64,000 nt of DNA from Flavobacteriales bacterium. Lineage in GTDB: Bacteria; Bacteroidota; Bacteroidia; Flavobacteriales_F; PHOS-HE28. Positions 8,895-18,344 of the stretch are shown piece after piece. Position numbers and translations under genes: made by a program. The stretch is taken from assembly GCA_026129465.1 (NCBI GenBank), contig JAHCIA010000001.1, forward strand, positions 3,011,503 through 3,075,502, read 5' to 3'. Position 1 is the stretch's first letter. Each line of letters starts with the position of its first letter. The notes beneath the pieces are model-generated. The model saw only the letters and a list, made by a program, of their open reading frames with translations. It was not told the origin of the DNA and searched no databases.

Positions 8895-9911
8895 ATGAAG
8901 AAGGCCCTCCTCGGCGGCCTCCGGATCCTGGTTCCGCTGGGCCTGGGCCTTTGGCTGGTGGTGTATTTCTACCGGCAGCTGGACGAAAGCCAGCGCGCCG
9001 AGCTCTTCACCGCCTTCGGGCAGGCCCACTGGGGCTGGCTGGGCCTCACCGTGCTGCTGGGCTGGGCCAGCCACGCCAGCCGCGCCTGGCGCTGGCGCTA
9101 CCTGCTGGACCACCTGGGCCACCGCGTGGGCTTCTGGAACAGCTACCACGCCACCATCACGGGCTATTTCATGAATCTGCTGCTGCCCCGGGCCGGCGAG
9201 GCCAGCCGCGCCATGACCTTGCGCCGCACCGACGGCGTGCCCTTCGAGCGCGGCTTCGGCACCATCCTCGCCGAACGCGCCGTGGACATGGTGATGCTCC
9301 TGGGCATCGCGGCGGTCACGCTGCTGCTGCAACTGGACAAGCTGGACACGATCCAGGAGCGCATCGTCCGGTTCCGCGCCGCCCGGGAAGCCGGTCAGGT
9401 GGAACCGATATCGCCCTGGTGGTGGGCGCTGGCGGCCGCAGCGGTGGTGGCGGGCATCGCGCTGGTGCTCTCGCGGCCCGCCTGGAGGGCGGTCCTGCGC
9501 GGCGTGCTGCGCGGGCTGGTGGACGGTATCGCTTCGGTGCTGGGCACCAAGCACAAGCTGCCCTTCCTGCTGCACACCTTCCTCATCTGGGGCCTTTATG
9601 TGGCCATGTTCGCCGTGGGCTATCAGGCCCTGCCGGAAACCGCCGCCGTGCCCATGGCCGGGGTGATGGCCGCCTTCATCGCCGGATCGTTGGGCATCAT
9701 CCTGGTGCAGGGCGGCATCGGCGTGTACCCGGCCTTCGTGGCGCTGATCACCGGCATCTACATGGCCGCGCCCGAGGGTGGCGGCCTCATCCGGCCCGAT
9801 GCCCTGGCCATGGGCTGGCTGCTCTGGACCGTGCAAACGGTGATGATCATCGCGCTCGGAGGTCTCTCGCTACTTTTGGTCGCCCGCAAAAGCGCCCCGC
9901 CCCAGCCATGA
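8895..9911 (+). CDS. Lysylphosphatidylglycerol synthase TM region family membrane protein
   Basis: A 338-residue integral membrane protein of the UPF0104/LPG_synthase_TM family, with about eight hydrophobic segments and the family motifs [10 protein letters not shown] near residue 70, [17 protein letters not shown] around residue 90 and [10 protein letters not shown] around residue 135. These proteins are lipid flippase or synthase-associated membrane domains; this one lacks any soluble aminoacyl-transferase domain, so lysyl-PG synthesis cannot be claimed. It begins 7 bases after panD and its TGA overlaps the ATG of rfaE2, an arrangement that implies co-transcription and translational coupling. 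Adjacency to panD is common in Bacteroidota. Confidence 0.85.
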   Translation: MKKALLGGLRILVPLGLGLWLVVYFYRQLDESQRAELFTAFGQAHWGWLGLTVLLGWASHASRAWRWRYLLDHLGHRVGFWNSYHATITGYFMNLLLPRAGEASRAMTLRRTDGVPFERGFGTILAERAVDMVMLLGIAAVTLLLQLDKLDTIQERIVRFRAAREAGQVEPISPWWWALAAAAVVAGIALVLSRPAWRAVLRGVLRGLVDGIASVLGTKHKLPFLLHTFLIWGLYVAMFAVGYQALPETAAVPMAGVMAAFIAGSLGIILVQGGIGVYPAFVALITGIYMAAPEGGGLIRPDALAMGWLLWTVQTVMIIALGGLSLLLVARKSAPPQP

Positions 9912-10414
9912 GCACCGAGACCACCACCGCACCTGCCGACCGCCGCGTGATGGACCTGGTGCAACTGCAGCGCCTGTGCAACATCTGGCGCATGAAGGGC
10001 GACCGCATCGTGTTCACCAACGGCTGTTTCGACATCCTGCACCGGGGCCATGTGGAGTACCTGCGCGAGGCCGCCGCACTGGGCGATCGTCTGGTGATCG
10101 GGCTGAACAGCGACGCCAGTGTGCGCCGCCAGGGCAAGGGTGCCGACCGCCCCTACAACGACCAGGACAGCCGTGCGCTGGTGCTGGCCGCCATGCGCCT
10201 GGTGGACGCCGTGGTGATCTTCGATGAGGACACCCCGCTGGAACTGATCCAGGCCATCGGCCCCGATGTGCTGGTGAAGGGCGGCGACTGGACCGAGGAC
10301 CGCATCGTGGGCGCTGAACTGGTGCGCGCCAATGGCGGCGAGGTGCACAGCCTGAAGCTCGTGGAGGGCTTCTCCACCACGTCCCTGGTGGAACGCATCC
10401 GCCATGGCGGCTAA
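9908..10414 (+). CDS. rfaE2: D-glycero-beta-D-manno-heptose 1-phosphate adenylyltransferase
   Basis: A 168-residue nucleotidyltransferase that would activate heptose-1-phosphate with ATP to give ADP-heptose for lipopolysaccharide core. The cytidylyltransferase signature [13 protein letters not shown] is at residues 36-48, followed by [17 protein letters not shown] and the C-terminal [12 protein letters not shown] typical of the HldE adenylyltransferase half. Only this domain is present, as in the separate RfaE2/HldC form; the kinase is not in the window. The ATG overlaps the preceding stop as ATGA and its 3' end overlaps the radA start by 11 bases. Confidence 0.93.
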   Translation: MSTETTTAPADRRVMDLVQLQRLCNIWRMKGDRIVFTNGCFDILHRGHVEYLREAAALGDRLVIGLNSDASVRRQGKGADRPYNDQDSRALVLAAMRLVDAVVIFDEDTPLELIQAIGPDVLVKGGDWTEDRIVGAELVRANGGEVHSLKLVEGFSTTSLVERIRHGG

Positions 10415-11786
10415 GGTCCGATCCAGGTTCGTCTGCCAGAGTTGCGGCGCCAGCCAACCGCAATGGCTGGGGCAATGCCCGCAATGCAAGGCCTGGAACA
10501 CCTTGGTGGAGGAGGTGGCCGACCGTGTGGAGGAGAAGCGCGGGCTGCCCCGGTCCCTGCAGGACAAACAACCCAAGCCGGTGGCCATCGCGGACATCCC
10601 CGCGCAGGACGGGCCACGCATTCCGCTGGGCGATCCCGAACTCACACGCGTGCTGGGTGGTGGGCTGGTGCCCGGCAGCATGGTGCTGCTCGGTGGTGAG
10701 CCGGGCATCGGCAAAAGCACCCTGCTGTTGCAGGTGGCCATGAACGGGCCGCACACACGCACACTGTATGTGAGCGGCGAGGAGAGCGAGCACCAGGTGA
10801 AGATGCGCGCGGAACGGCTCGCGGCACCCGGCCGCGCAGCATCGGCGGACAGCGACTGCTTCGTCCTCACCGAAACGAACACGCAGCGGATCTTCAAGCA
10901 CATCGAAACACTGAAGCCGGACCTGGTGGTGATCGACAGCGTGCAGACGCTGCACACCGCCGTGCTGGACGCGAGTCCCGGCAGCGTGGGCCAGGTGCGC
11001 GAATGCACTTCGGAGTTGATGCGTTTCGCGAAGACCACCGGTGTGCCCATGCTGTTGATCGGCCACATCACCAAGGATGGCTTCATCGCCGGGCCGAAGG
11101 TGTTGGAGCACATGGTGGACGTGGTGCTGCAATTCGAGGGCGACCGCGACCATGCCTACCGCTTGTTGCGGCCGCTGAAGAACCGCTTCGGCAGCACGAA
11201 CGAACTGGGCATCTATGAGATGCGCGGCAGCGGGCTGGCCACCGTGGAGGATCCGAGCCGCGTGCTGCTGGGCGACCGCCGCGAGCGCCCCAGCGGTGTG
11301 GCCGTGGCGGCGACCATGGAAGGGCAGCGTCCGTTGCTGATCGAGGTGCAGGCCCTGGTGAGCAGCGCGGTCTATGGCACGCCCCAGCGCAGCAGCACGG
11401 GTTTCGACCTGCGCCGCCTGAACATGCTGCTGGCCGTGCTGGAGAAGCGCTGTGGCTTCCGGCTTGGTGCGAAGGACGTCTTCCTCAATCTCGCCGGCGG
11501 CTTCCGCGTGGAGGAGCCGGCCATCGATCTGGCGGTGGTCTGCGCCGTGCTCAGCTCGAATGCCGACATCCCGATCCCCATGGACACCGTGTTCTGCGGC
11601 GAAGTGGGCCTCACGGGCGAGATCCGCCCCGTGGCGCGCAGCGATCAGCGCGTGGCCGAGGCCGCCAAGCTGGGCTTTGGCCGTGTCTTCCTGCCGGCTG
11701 GCACCAAGGGCTTGTCCGTGCCCAAGGGCATCGAAGCGGTGCTGGTGGATCGGGTGGACGATGTGCTCGCCCGCTTGTTCGGCTGA
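10404..11786 (+). CDS. radA: DNA repair protein RadA (Sms)
   Basis: RadA is a RecA-like helicase that drives branch migration during recombination. The 460-residue protein shows the N-terminal zinc ribbon with C11, C14, C25 and C28, the Walker A motif GEPGIGKS at residues 98-105, the RadA-specific KNRFGSTNE motif near residue 257 and a C-terminal Lon-protease-like domain (from [14 protein letters not shown]). Full length. It starts inside the last codons of rfaE2, the fourth gene of the panD run, and converges on omp28 with a 15-base gap. Confidence 0.96.
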   Translation: MAAKVRSRFVCQSCGASQPQWLGQCPQCKAWNTLVEEVADRVEEKRGLPRSLQDKQPKPVAIADIPAQDGPRIPLGDPELTRVLGGGLVPGSMVLLGGEPGIGKSTLLLQVAMNGPHTRTLYVSGEESEHQVKMRAERLAAPGRAASADSDCFVLTETNTQRIFKHIETLKPDLVVIDSVQTLHTAVLDASPGSVGQVRECTSELMRFAKTTGVPMLLIGHITKDGFIAGPKVLEHMVDVVLQFEGDRDHAYRLLRPLKNRFGSTNELGIYEMRGSGLATVEDPSRVLLGDRRERPSGVAVAATMEGQRPLLIEVQALVSSAVYGTPQRSSTGFDLRRLNMLLAVLEKRCGFRLGAKDVFLNLAGGFRVEEPAIDLAVVCAVLSSNADIPIPMDTVFCGEVGLTGEIRPVARSDQRVAEAAKLGFGRVFLPAGTKGLSVPKGIEAVLVDRVDDVLARLFG

Positions 11787-11801
11787 AGTGCTGACGGGCG
11801 A

Positions 11802-12662
11802 TCAGGGCTGGAACTTCCGCTGCGCGGCCTGCATCACCTCGTAGCCGTCCGCGCGGTAGAGGTAGGCCACCAACGAACAGTTCGCCGGGTTCCAAGCGGG
11901 GTCCATGGCCACACCGGCATAGCTGAGCGTGAGCGTGTCACCGGGCTGGGCCCCCGTGGGTACCATGGCTTCGCCCCAGGTGCCGTTCAGGTTGGTGCGC
12001 AGCACGTAGCGGTGATCGTAGTCGGGAATGTCCGGCGGCGTGGCCTGCTGGTTGATCTGCCAGTCGATCACATGGTCCTCCAGCAGATACAGGGTGAGTT
12101 TCAATTCGGTCCCGATGGGCTTCAACACAGCGGCCTTGATCACGGCGCCCACGGTGTTCGCGCCCGCATTGTGGTCGATGCTCTCCACCCACAGGTCCAC
12201 ATCGGCCTCCTGGCCGACCAGCGCACCAATGGCGCTGCCCCAATTGCCCTGGCTCAGCGTGATGCTGTTGTTGTATGGCTTGCGGCTCACCACGCCCGTG
12301 GGCAGGAAGCTCACCCCGAAGGCCGTGGTGTAGGCATCGCCCGCCGGGGTGCGGAAATCGGTGGAGTAGCTGCCGTCCGCATTCGGTGGTGAGACCGGCG
12401 CTGCGAAGGTGCTGGTGGCGTGGATGCCCACGATGATCAGCTGGTCGCCATAGAAGGTGCTCAGTTGCTGTGCCACCACGTGCGCGGCGGGACAGGTGCT
12501 GCAGCGGTGTCCGGTGAACTCCTCCAACAGCACACGGCGTGTCACCACCGTGCCGCCACCGCCGCCACCGCCGCCGCCGGGCGGAATGGGTTCATTCACC
12601 TGGTCGCAAGCGAAGAACAGGGTGGATGCGGCGAACAGGATCGCGGTCCTTGTGATGGTCAT
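11802..12662 (-). CDS. Omp28-related outer membrane lipoprotein
   Basis: A 286-residue lipoprotein: the signal ends at FFACD with C19 as the lipid-attached residue, followed by a run of nine glycines (residues 29-37) encoded by repeated GGC/GGT codons. LEEFTGHRCSTCPAA (C54, C57) is a thioredoxin-like CxxC site, and the downstream IVGIHAT and PTGVVSR segments match Omp28 proteins. Function is not established; the redox motif and the neighbours (DUF6029, TlpA-like) suggest an outer-membrane thiol-handling set. It is the last gene of a minus-strand run. Confidence 0.85.
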   Translation of the reverse strand: MTITRTAILFAASTLFFACDQVNEPIPPGGGGGGGGGTVVTRRVLLEEFTGHRCSTCPAAHVVAQQLSTFYGDQLIIVGIHATSTFAAPVSPPNADGSYSTDFRTPAGDAYTTAFGVSFLPTGVVSRKPYNNSITLSQGNWGSAIGALVGQEADVDLWVESIDHNAGANTVGAVIKAAVLKPIGTELKLTLYLLEDHVIDWQINQQATPPDIPDYDHRYVLRTNLNGTWGEAMVPTGAQPGDTLTLSYAGVAMDPAWNPANCSLVAYLYRADGYEVMQAAQRKFQP

Positions 12663-12668
12663 ATCCTG

Positions 12669-14369
12669 TCAGAAAGTGCTGGTGATCGACAAGGTAAGAC
12701 CGTTGGCCGCGGGCACCACGCGGCACACGCCGCCCACGCAGAAGATGCCCGCGCGCTGGCGGCCGTAGTTCACTTGGAAGCGGTTGCCGCCCCGGATGTA
12801 GCCCACCGAGCCGATGGGGTAGTGCAGGCGCAGGGGTTCCACTTCTTCCTTACCGTCCTGCAGGAAGGTGTCATCCAGCGTCACATAGTTGTACTGGTCC
12901 ATCACGGCCAGGAACCAGTGCGGGCTGAAGGTGAACTCGGCCAGCACCGTGGCCCAGTTGCCCTGGTCCTGCTTGGTGCTGAGGTGCTGCGCCTCGAAAC
13001 GCACCGAGTTGCGGTCGTTGAACTTGTAGAGGCCCTCCACGATGGCCATACCCGCGTAAACCACGGGTTTGCCGGGCTTGCCCTGGATGATGTCGATGTC
13101 GTATACCAGATCGATGTAGGTGAGGGCCAGTTCCCACTTCTCACTGATGCGCTTGCGTATTTCCACATTGACGTCCTGGAAGTACAGGTCCTCACCCGGG
13201 GAGAAGAACGAGGTGCGATATCCCTGGCGTGTGGTGCCCAGGTCATCCAGCGCGCTGCTGTCCAGCGACCAGGCCACACTGTAGTTGAGCGCGATGCGGG
13301 TGCCATACTTGCCGCCGAGCTTGGTGCCCTTGCGCCACTTGTAGAACACTTCGCCTTGCGCGGACACTTCGCCGTTCGGTTGTGTGGCGTAGGGGTAGAG
13401 GGTGGCGGGCAGGTTGTAGGTATGCTGCTTGGCCAGCGGCGGCAGGAAGTTGATGTTGAGGTCGAAGGGCGTGGGCGCCCCGCGATCGCTCATGTAGAAC
13501 ATGTTGTCGAAGGCGTGCGCGCCCGCGCTGGCACCGAAGCCCTTGGTGGACCAGGTGGCGTTCACCAGCAGCGCCTGGCCGGGCTTGTAGATGAAGCCGT
13601 TCTGCACGTTGGGGTCGTTGATCTTATAGGCGTACTCGGTATAGAAATTCAGCCTCGGGGTGGTCCAGTTGGCGCGCAGGGCCCAGGCGCCCACATTCTC
13701 GGGCAGCACCAACAGGGGGTCGCGATCTTCCTGGTATTTGCTCACGAAGCCGCCGCCGATCGTCAGGTTGTGGGCACTGGTCCAGAGCGTGTCGAACAAT
13801 TCGTTCAGCGATACTTCCACATCGATGCCGCGCACGAGTCCCGCGCCTTTGGTGAAGCCATTGTCGAAGGCGAAGCGCTGGCGGCCGTAGACACCCTTGA
13901 GGCGGACGCCGCGGTAGGGCGTGTAGCGGAGGCGCACACCATCCATGGCATTGTCCACGCCGAGGTAGCGCTCCTCGTAGCTGCGGAAGATCATGCCCTG
14001 CCCGAATTGCTCGAAGAAGTTGCCCACGGTGACCTCCAGGTCGCTCATGGTGTACTTGGCGTAGCGGTAGCCCACGCCGCTGCCGCGCCAAGGCTGGCCG
14101 GCGGGATAGCCCGCCAGGGCCGGTTCATAGCTCTCGAAGCGGCCGCCGGCCTCGAAGTTCTTCCAGGTGTAGATCAGGTTCATCCAGCCCTGTGCCGACA
14201 GTCTTTCGGGTGGCACCACGGCATTGATGTCCTCGTCCTCGTTGTAGTACTGCGCGTCGGTGCTGAAGTTGCCACTGATCTGCGCGCCTTCCTGCGACCG
14301 GCCCATGGCGGCCAGGAACAGCAAGGAGATGGACAGCGCGCACCTCAGGGTGCGGTGGTCGGGGCACAT
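12669..14369 (-). CDS. DUF6029 family probable outer membrane barrel protein
   Basis: About 566 residues from the ATG at 14369, which is 8 bases after the stop of the TlpA-like gene and directly precedes signal peptide LRCALSISLLFLAAMGRSQ; longer in-frame starts would extend into the upstream gene. Alternating aromatic and polar segments and features such as DLEVTVGNFFEQFGQGMIFRS and GVRLKGVYGRQRF are typical of Bacteroidota DUF6029 proteins, which look like TonB-independent beta-barrels. No enzymatic motif is visible. It sits between omp28 and tlpA, 6 bases from the former, so the three genes form an operon. Confidence 0.8.
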   Translation of the reverse strand: MCPDHRTLRCALSISLLFLAAMGRSQEGAQISGNFSTDAQYYNEDEDINAVVPPERLSAQGWMNLIYTWKNFEAGGRFESYEPALAGYPAGQPWRGSGVGYRYAKYTMSDLEVTVGNFFEQFGQGMIFRSYEERYLGVDNAMDGVRLRYTPYRGVRLKGVYGRQRFAFDNGFTKGAGLVRGIDVEVSLNELFDTLWTSAHNLTIGGGFVSKYQEDRDPLLVLPENVGAWALRANWTTPRLNFYTEYAYKINDPNVQNGFIYKPGQALLVNATWSTKGFGASAGAHAFDNMFYMSDRGAPTPFDLNINFLPPLAKQHTYNLPATLYPYATQPNGEVSAQGEVFYKWRKGTKLGGKYGTRIALNYSVAWSLDSSALDDLGTTRQGYRTSFFSPGEDLYFQDVNVEIRKRISEKWELALTYIDLVYDIDIIQGKPGKPVVYAGMAIVEGLYKFNDRNSVRFEAQHLSTKQDQGNWATVLAEFTFSPHWFLAVMDQYNYVTLDDTFLQDGKEEVEPLRLHYPIGSVGYIRGGNRFQVNYGRQRAGIFCVGGVCRVVPAANGLTLSITSTF

Positions 14370-14377
14370 GTGGCGGA

Positions 14378-14878
14378 TCACTTCTTGCCGGCCACTTCCA
14401 GCACCTTCTTGAAGAGCTGGTTCTCGTCGCCGGGCACGTAGTTGTTGTGCTGCCACACCACGTCGCCGTTGCCATCGATCAGGAAGGTGTGCGGCACGTT
14501 GTTCACGTTCAAGGCGCGCTTCAGGTCACCATTGGGGTCGAGGTACACCTCATAATCCCAGTCCTGGCCATCCACATAAGGCTTCACACGGGCCATGCTG
14601 CGGGCATCGTCGATGCTCACGGCGATGAGCTTCACACCGGTCTTCGCGCGCCAGTCATCGTACACGTCGGCGATGGCCGAGAGTTCCTTCTTGCAGGGCG
14701 CGCACCAGGTAGCCCAGAAGTTGATGATGATGGGCTTGCCTTCGTTGCTCCACTTGCGCACGTCCACCTTCTTGCCGTCCAGGGTGGAAAGGTGGGTGGC
14801 CGGAAGCTTGGCGAGGTTCTGCGCCGTGGCGAGGGAGAGACCGAACAGGGAGACGAGGAGTATGGCGATGGAGCGCAT
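14378..14878 (-). CDS. TlpA-like thioredoxin family protein
   Basis: A 166-residue exported thioredoxin-fold protein. The ATG at 14878 gives signal peptide MRSIAILLVSLFGLSLATAQ. The active site is WCAPC (C59, C62) after INFWAT, and the cis-proline loop is VNNVPHTFLID. It should act in the periplasm as a disulfide reductase or oxidoreductase. Neighbours downstream are DUF6029 and Omp28, which itself has a CxxC. The start at 14932 is less likely because it puts charged residues before the signal. Confidence 0.88.
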   Translation of the reverse strand: MRSIAILLVSLFGLSLATAQNLAKLPATHLSTLDGKKVDVRKWSNEGKPIIINFWATWCAPCKKELSAIADVYDDWRAKTGVKLIAVSIDDARSMARVKPYVDGQDWDYEVYLDPNGDLKRALNVNNVPHTFLIDGNGDVVWQHNNYVPGDENQLFKKVLEVAGKK

Positions 14879-14909
14879 GGAGATGACTTCGTGGGGGAGG
14901 GTACGCACG

Positions 14910-14953
14910 AAGGCCAGCGGACGGACGATCATCGTGCCGAACCGCTGGCCTTG
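14910..14953. terminator. Inverted repeat between tlpA-like gene and upstream secreted thioredoxin
   Basis: AAGGCCAGCGG (14910-14920) and CCGCTGGCCTT (14943-14953) are perfect 11-base arms with a 22-base loop, in the intergenic space after the stop at 14983. No T-run follows on the minus strand, so it may be an attenuator or mRNA end stabiliser rather than a classic terminator. Confidence 0.4.
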
Positions 14954-14982
14954 TGCTTCTTCTCTATTCGTACGTCACGCGA

Positions 14983-16482
14983 TCAGCGGTTCACGACCAC
15001 TTTGCGCGTGGCGGTCATGCCATCGGCGAGGATGTTCAGGTAGTAGGTGCCGTTGGCCAGGCCGTTGAGGTCCAGGGTGGCACGCTGCTCGCCGGGGCCG
15101 AAGCCATGGGCGTTCTGCATCACCACCGCGCCCAGCATGTCGAACAGGGTGAGGTTCACCGTGGCGGCCGTGCGCAGGTCCAGGTTCACGAAGAGCAGTC
15201 CGTCGGTGGGGTTGGGGTAGATGGCCAGCCCCTCGTCCAGCAGGTTCTCCTCCACGCCGGTGACGGTCTGCAGCATCTTGTGCTTGGTGCTGCCGCCGAA
15301 GTTGCCGCCGTTGATCACGATCTGGTTGTTGGACAGGTTCTTCACCTCGAAGAATCCTTGACCGTAGGCGCAGCAGATGCCATCGCCGAAGAAGTCATAG
15401 GCCTCGAAGGTGTAGCAACCCACGTTGGGCAGGTTCACCACCTGCGTGTACGTCTGGTTGTTGCCGTAAGTGCCCGGGGGGGTCTGCGGCGGTGGGAACT
15501 GGCCCGTGCCGTGGTTATTGGCCACATAGGAGTTGCCGCCCTGGCCCATCACGGCGCCGTTGCCGTCCACGATGCGCCAGTAGAACTCGTTGCCATAGTT
15601 GTCCGTGCGCACCTTCACTTCCACCGCTCCGGAGATCTGCGGCGCGATGGCCACCTGGATGTTCTCCGAGTTGCCCTGCGGATTGTCATCCGTTTGCCCG
15701 TTGGGGCTGGAGACCACGGCCTCATAGGTCATGGGCGTGGTGGCCGTGGCGGCGAAGTTGATGTTCTGGAACTGGTGCGGGGCCAGGCTGCCGGTCCAGT
15801 TGATGGTCTCCACCACGGTGTTGCCGTTCTTCAACTGAACGGTGGCCGAGGTGAGCGGGCTGGTGCCGGCGTTGTATAGAATGGTGTTGATCGGGTCGCC
15901 GGGGCAGCTCTCCTTGTCGTCGTTCAGCAGGGTGGCGTCGTTGGGGCCGTTCTGGAAGGGGGCCGGGCACATGTTGCGCCAGTTCTGGAAGAACTGCCAC
16001 AGGTTGCTGCGCTGGATGGTCTGCGCGGGGCCGCCGCCGGGGCAGTGGACGAACAAGGTGGGGAAGGCATTGAAGTTGTACTGGCTGCCCACCACATTGC
16101 CTTGGCCGTTGGGGCCGATGATCGGGTAGTTGGTGCCAGCTGCCCAGTTGCCCTGGGTGGAGCCGATGCCGTTGATCAGGTTCATCGTGCTCGGCGGGTT
16201 GGTGGAGGCATCGATGAAGAAGATCATCAGATCATTGGTGCCCTCCGGGCCGAATTCATGCATCAACTCATGCATCACGCCGCCGGTGTGCCACTGCCAG
16301 CAAGGACCGCACCAGTGGGCGCTCAGGTCCACCAGAACGGTCTTGCCCTGGTTCAGGTAGCTCTGGAGGTTGTGTTGCACACCGTTGATGTCGGTGGCCG
16401 TCCAGTTCTGCGCGGTGGCGGCTGCCGCGATGCCCATGGCCAGGGCGGGCGTAAAGAGTAGTCTTCCGTGTGTCATGATCAT
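14983..16482 (-). CDS. T9SS-exported thioredoxin-fold protein
   Basis: About 499 residues. The signal peptide is in MTHGRLLFTPALAMGIAAAATAQ (ATG at 16482 or 16476). A thioredoxin-like domain follows with TVLVDLSAHWCGPC, then GPEGTNDLMIFFID and a NAFPTLFVH cis-proline loop. A beta-rich region contains EAYDFFGDGICCAYGQGFFEV, a motif found repeatedly in Bacteroidota secreted proteins. The C-terminus from LAIYPNPTDGLLFVNL is a type A sorting domain. It should therefore be a cell-surface or secreted protein with a redox-capable fold. It lies upstream of the TlpA-DUF6029-Omp28 run on the same strand, separated by 104 bases and a hairpin. Confidence 0.85.
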   Translation of the reverse strand: MIMTHGRLLFTPALAMGIAAAATAQNWTATDINGVQHNLQSYLNQGKTVLVDLSAHWCGPCWQWHTGGVMHELMHEFGPEGTNDLMIFFIDASTNPPSTMNLINGIGSTQGNWAAGTNYPIIGPNGQGNVVGSQYNFNAFPTLFVHCPGGGPAQTIQRSNLWQFFQNWRNMCPAPFQNGPNDATLLNDDKESCPGDPINTILYNAGTSPLTSATVQLKNGNTVVETINWTGSLAPHQFQNINFAATATTPMTYEAVVSSPNGQTDDNPQGNSENIQVAIAPQISGAVEVKVRTDNYGNEFYWRIVDGNGAVMGQGGNSYVANNHGTGQFPPPQTPPGTYGNNQTYTQVVNLPNVGCYTFEAYDFFGDGICCAYGQGFFEVKNLSNNQIVINGGNFGGSTKHKMLQTVTGVEENLLDEGLAIYPNPTDGLLFVNLDLRTAATVNLTLFDMLGAVVMQNAHGFGPGEQRATLDLNGLANGTYYLNILADGMTATRKVVVNR

Positions 16483-16687
16483 CCGATTGGGTTTGTCGAG
16501 AGCGATATGCCTTCGGGCCCGGACGTGCTGTGGTGCGGCCGGCGGGTTTGGGCGGAACGAACATAGTGCAAGGCGGTACACCTCAATAGACCCCTTGCCC
16601 ATGGAAAGAGATCGCCGTTGGGATCCTATCCCCGGCCCATGATGCATCAGCTTGATCCTTACCCTGATGACCTCCATGCCAGTGGCC

Positions 16688-16695
16688 TATTTTTG
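16688..16695 (+). promoter_or_regulatory. -7 box upstream of small secreted protein
   Basis: TATTTTTG matches TAnnTTTG exactly, 37 bases ahead of the ATG at 16732. No convincing -33 element. Confidence 0.45.
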
Positions 16696-16731
16696 TGTCG
16701 CCGTCCTAGTCCACCACGACCGTCGATCCCC

Positions 16732-17487
16732 ATGATCCTACGCTACGCCCTTTTCCCCCTTGCCGCCCTGTCGTTGCTCCAAGCCGCCGCCCAGGGCATT
16801 GTGACCCTGACCGATGGCGGGGGCAACACGGTGAACGGTTCCCTGATCCACAAGCCGCTCACGCCGGGCTACCATACGGATACGGTGAAGGTCTATGCCG
16901 AACTCACCGGATCCACACCCAAGCAGGTGAATGTGCGCCGCTATGAGATCTGGCCGGTGGCGGGTTCGCAGAACTTCTTCTGCTGGGGCGTCTGCTATCT
17001 GCCGGTGGCCTCCGGCGTCAACCTTTCATGGGATTCCCAACACCCCTTGAACCTGAACCCTGCCTGGACCTATAGCGACTTCGGAGCCTATTACATGCCG
17101 GAGGGACAGACGGCCGTGACGCGTTTCCGCTTTGTATGGTATGACATGGCCAACCCGAACGGGGCGGACAGCAGCTGGGTGGACATCGACTTCGGCGGCA
17201 CGGTGGGCATTCTGGAATCCCCATTGGCCAGCCTGGACATGACGCTTTGGCCAAACCCCACAGCGGGTCAGCCGGTGCAAATGGACTACCGCCTGCCCGG
17301 CGACACGCGCAACGCCTCCCTGGTGGTATACAACGCGCTGGGCGAACGGGTGAAGACCATCGCTCCGCTGCGTGCCGAAGGGCGGTTGGTGCTTCCCACC
17401 GCCGACCTCGTCAGTGGCATCTACTTCGTGAATCTGGAGCAGGGTGGCCGCATGCTGGGCACCCGGCGCTTGGTGGTGACCCATTAA
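16732..17487 (+). CDS. Secreted protein with T9SS sorting domain
   Basis: 251 residues from the ATG at 16732, chosen because it directly precedes signal peptide MILRYALFPLAALSLLQAAA. The body is of unknown function, with segments such as VKVYAELTG and RRYEIWPVAGSQNFFCWGVCY; it reads as a short beta-sandwich domain. The C-terminal LDMTLWPNPTAGQPVQMDY onward is a type A sorting domain. Its TAA overlaps the stop codon of the convergent sirtuin gene by two bases, leaving no room for a separate terminator. Confidence 0.8.
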   Translation: MILRYALFPLAALSLLQAAAQGIVTLTDGGGNTVNGSLIHKPLTPGYHTDTVKVYAELTGSTPKQVNVRRYEIWPVAGSQNFFCWGVCYLPVASGVNLSWDSQHPLNLNPAWTYSDFGAYYMPEGQTAVTRFRFVWYDMANPNGADSSWVDIDFGGTVGILESPLASLDMTLWPNPTAGQPVQMDYRLPGDTRNASLVVYNALGERVKTIAPLRAEGRLVLPTADLVSGIYFVNLEQGGRMLGTRRLVVTH

Positions 17488-18182
17488 GGGACCTCCCCCG
17501 CCAACAATCTATCGGCCAGCCAGGGCACACCCTCGCTGGCCGATCGCTTGATGTGGACGATCGCTGATGCTGTCCATGCAGGGGCCTTCGGGTCCACCAG
17601 ATAACGGGAACAGTCCGGTGGTGCCATATCCACCAGCCCTGCCGCAGGCCAGACCTGCAGGGAGGTGCCCACCACGATGAGGACCTCTGCCTCACCCACG
17701 ATGCGTGCGGCCTGGGGAAGCAGCGGCACCGCTTCGCCGAACCAGACCACATGCGGCCGAAGTTGGGAACCCAAGGGGCATGTGGCCCCCCAGGGCAGGA
17801 TGCCGCCTTCCACCGGCAGCAACAGATCGGGGTCGGCGGTGCTGCGCGCCTTGCGGATCTCGCCATGGAGGTGCAGCACGTACGAGCTGCCGGCCCGTTC
17901 GTGCAGGTCGTCGATGTTCTGGGTGACGATCCGGACGTCAAAGGCTTCCTCCAGCCTGGCCAGGGCCTCATGGGCCGCGTTCGGCGCGGCTTTCAGGACC
18001 TGGTCGCGCCGCTCGTCATAGAAACGCAACACCAGCTTCGGGTCGCGTTGCCAGGCCTCGGGGGTGGCCACGTCCTCGATCCGGTATTCCTCCCACAGGC
18101 CATCACCGTCGCGGAAGGTGCGCAGGCCACTTTCGGCACTGATACCGGCCCCGGTGAAGGCCACCAAACGCGGTCGCCGCAT
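17484..18182 (-). CDS. Sir2-family NAD-dependent deacylase
   Basis: A 232-residue sirtuin that would remove acyl groups from protein lysines using NAD. It has GAGISAESGLRTFRD (residues 11-25), TQNIDDLHERAG, the catalytic HLHGEI, and VGTSLQVWPAAGL. FYDERR includes the Y-x-x-R pair that marks class III (SIRT5/CobB-type) enzymes acting on succinyl or malonyl groups. The usual four zinc cysteines are absent: only GATCPLG remains between HLHGE and LRPHVVWFGE. Some Bacteroidota sirtuins share this loss as I recall. Start ATG at 18182. Confidence 0.9.
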   Translation of the reverse strand: MRRPRLVAFTGAGISAESGLRTFRDGDGLWEEYRIEDVATPEAWQRDPKLVLRFYDERRDQVLKAAPNAAHEALARLEEAFDVRIVTQNIDDLHERAGSSYVLHLHGEIRKARSTADPDLLLPVEGGILPWGATCPLGSQLRPHVVWFGEAVPLLPQAARIVGEAEVLIVVGTSLQVWPAAGLVDMAPPDCSRYLVDPKAPAWTASAIVHIKRSASEGVPWLADRLLAGEVP

Positions 18183-18224
18183 GGTCCGAAAGGTATCCCT
18201 ATGAAAATGCTGTTCGCCCCACGC

Positions 18225-18257
18225 TTGCGACAGGTGTGAAGCATTCCTTTATTTTCG
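18225..18257 (+). promoter_or_regulatory. Possible promoter of ruvA-sprA
   Basis: TTG at 18225-18227 and TATTTTCG at 18250-18257 (one mismatch), spacing 22, slightly longer than ideal. It would give an 80-base leader to ruvA. Confidence 0.3.
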
Positions 18258-18344
18258 GGCCCCTTCCCGAGGCACCAACCCCCGCGCCCATAGCCGCACC
18301 GTTACTCCCCCTACCTTAAGGAAGCCAGTATCCCAGGGGCCAGG

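Noticed and set aside
12555-12580. Poly-glycine codon run as a slippage hotspot
   Set aside because: The run is in frame and made of mixed GGC/GGT triplets, a common linker after a lipobox; length changes would be in triplets and harmless.
12420-14441. 673-codon plus-strand frame
   Set aside because: Antisense of the DUF6029 gene; low-complexity His/Val-rich translation without motifs.
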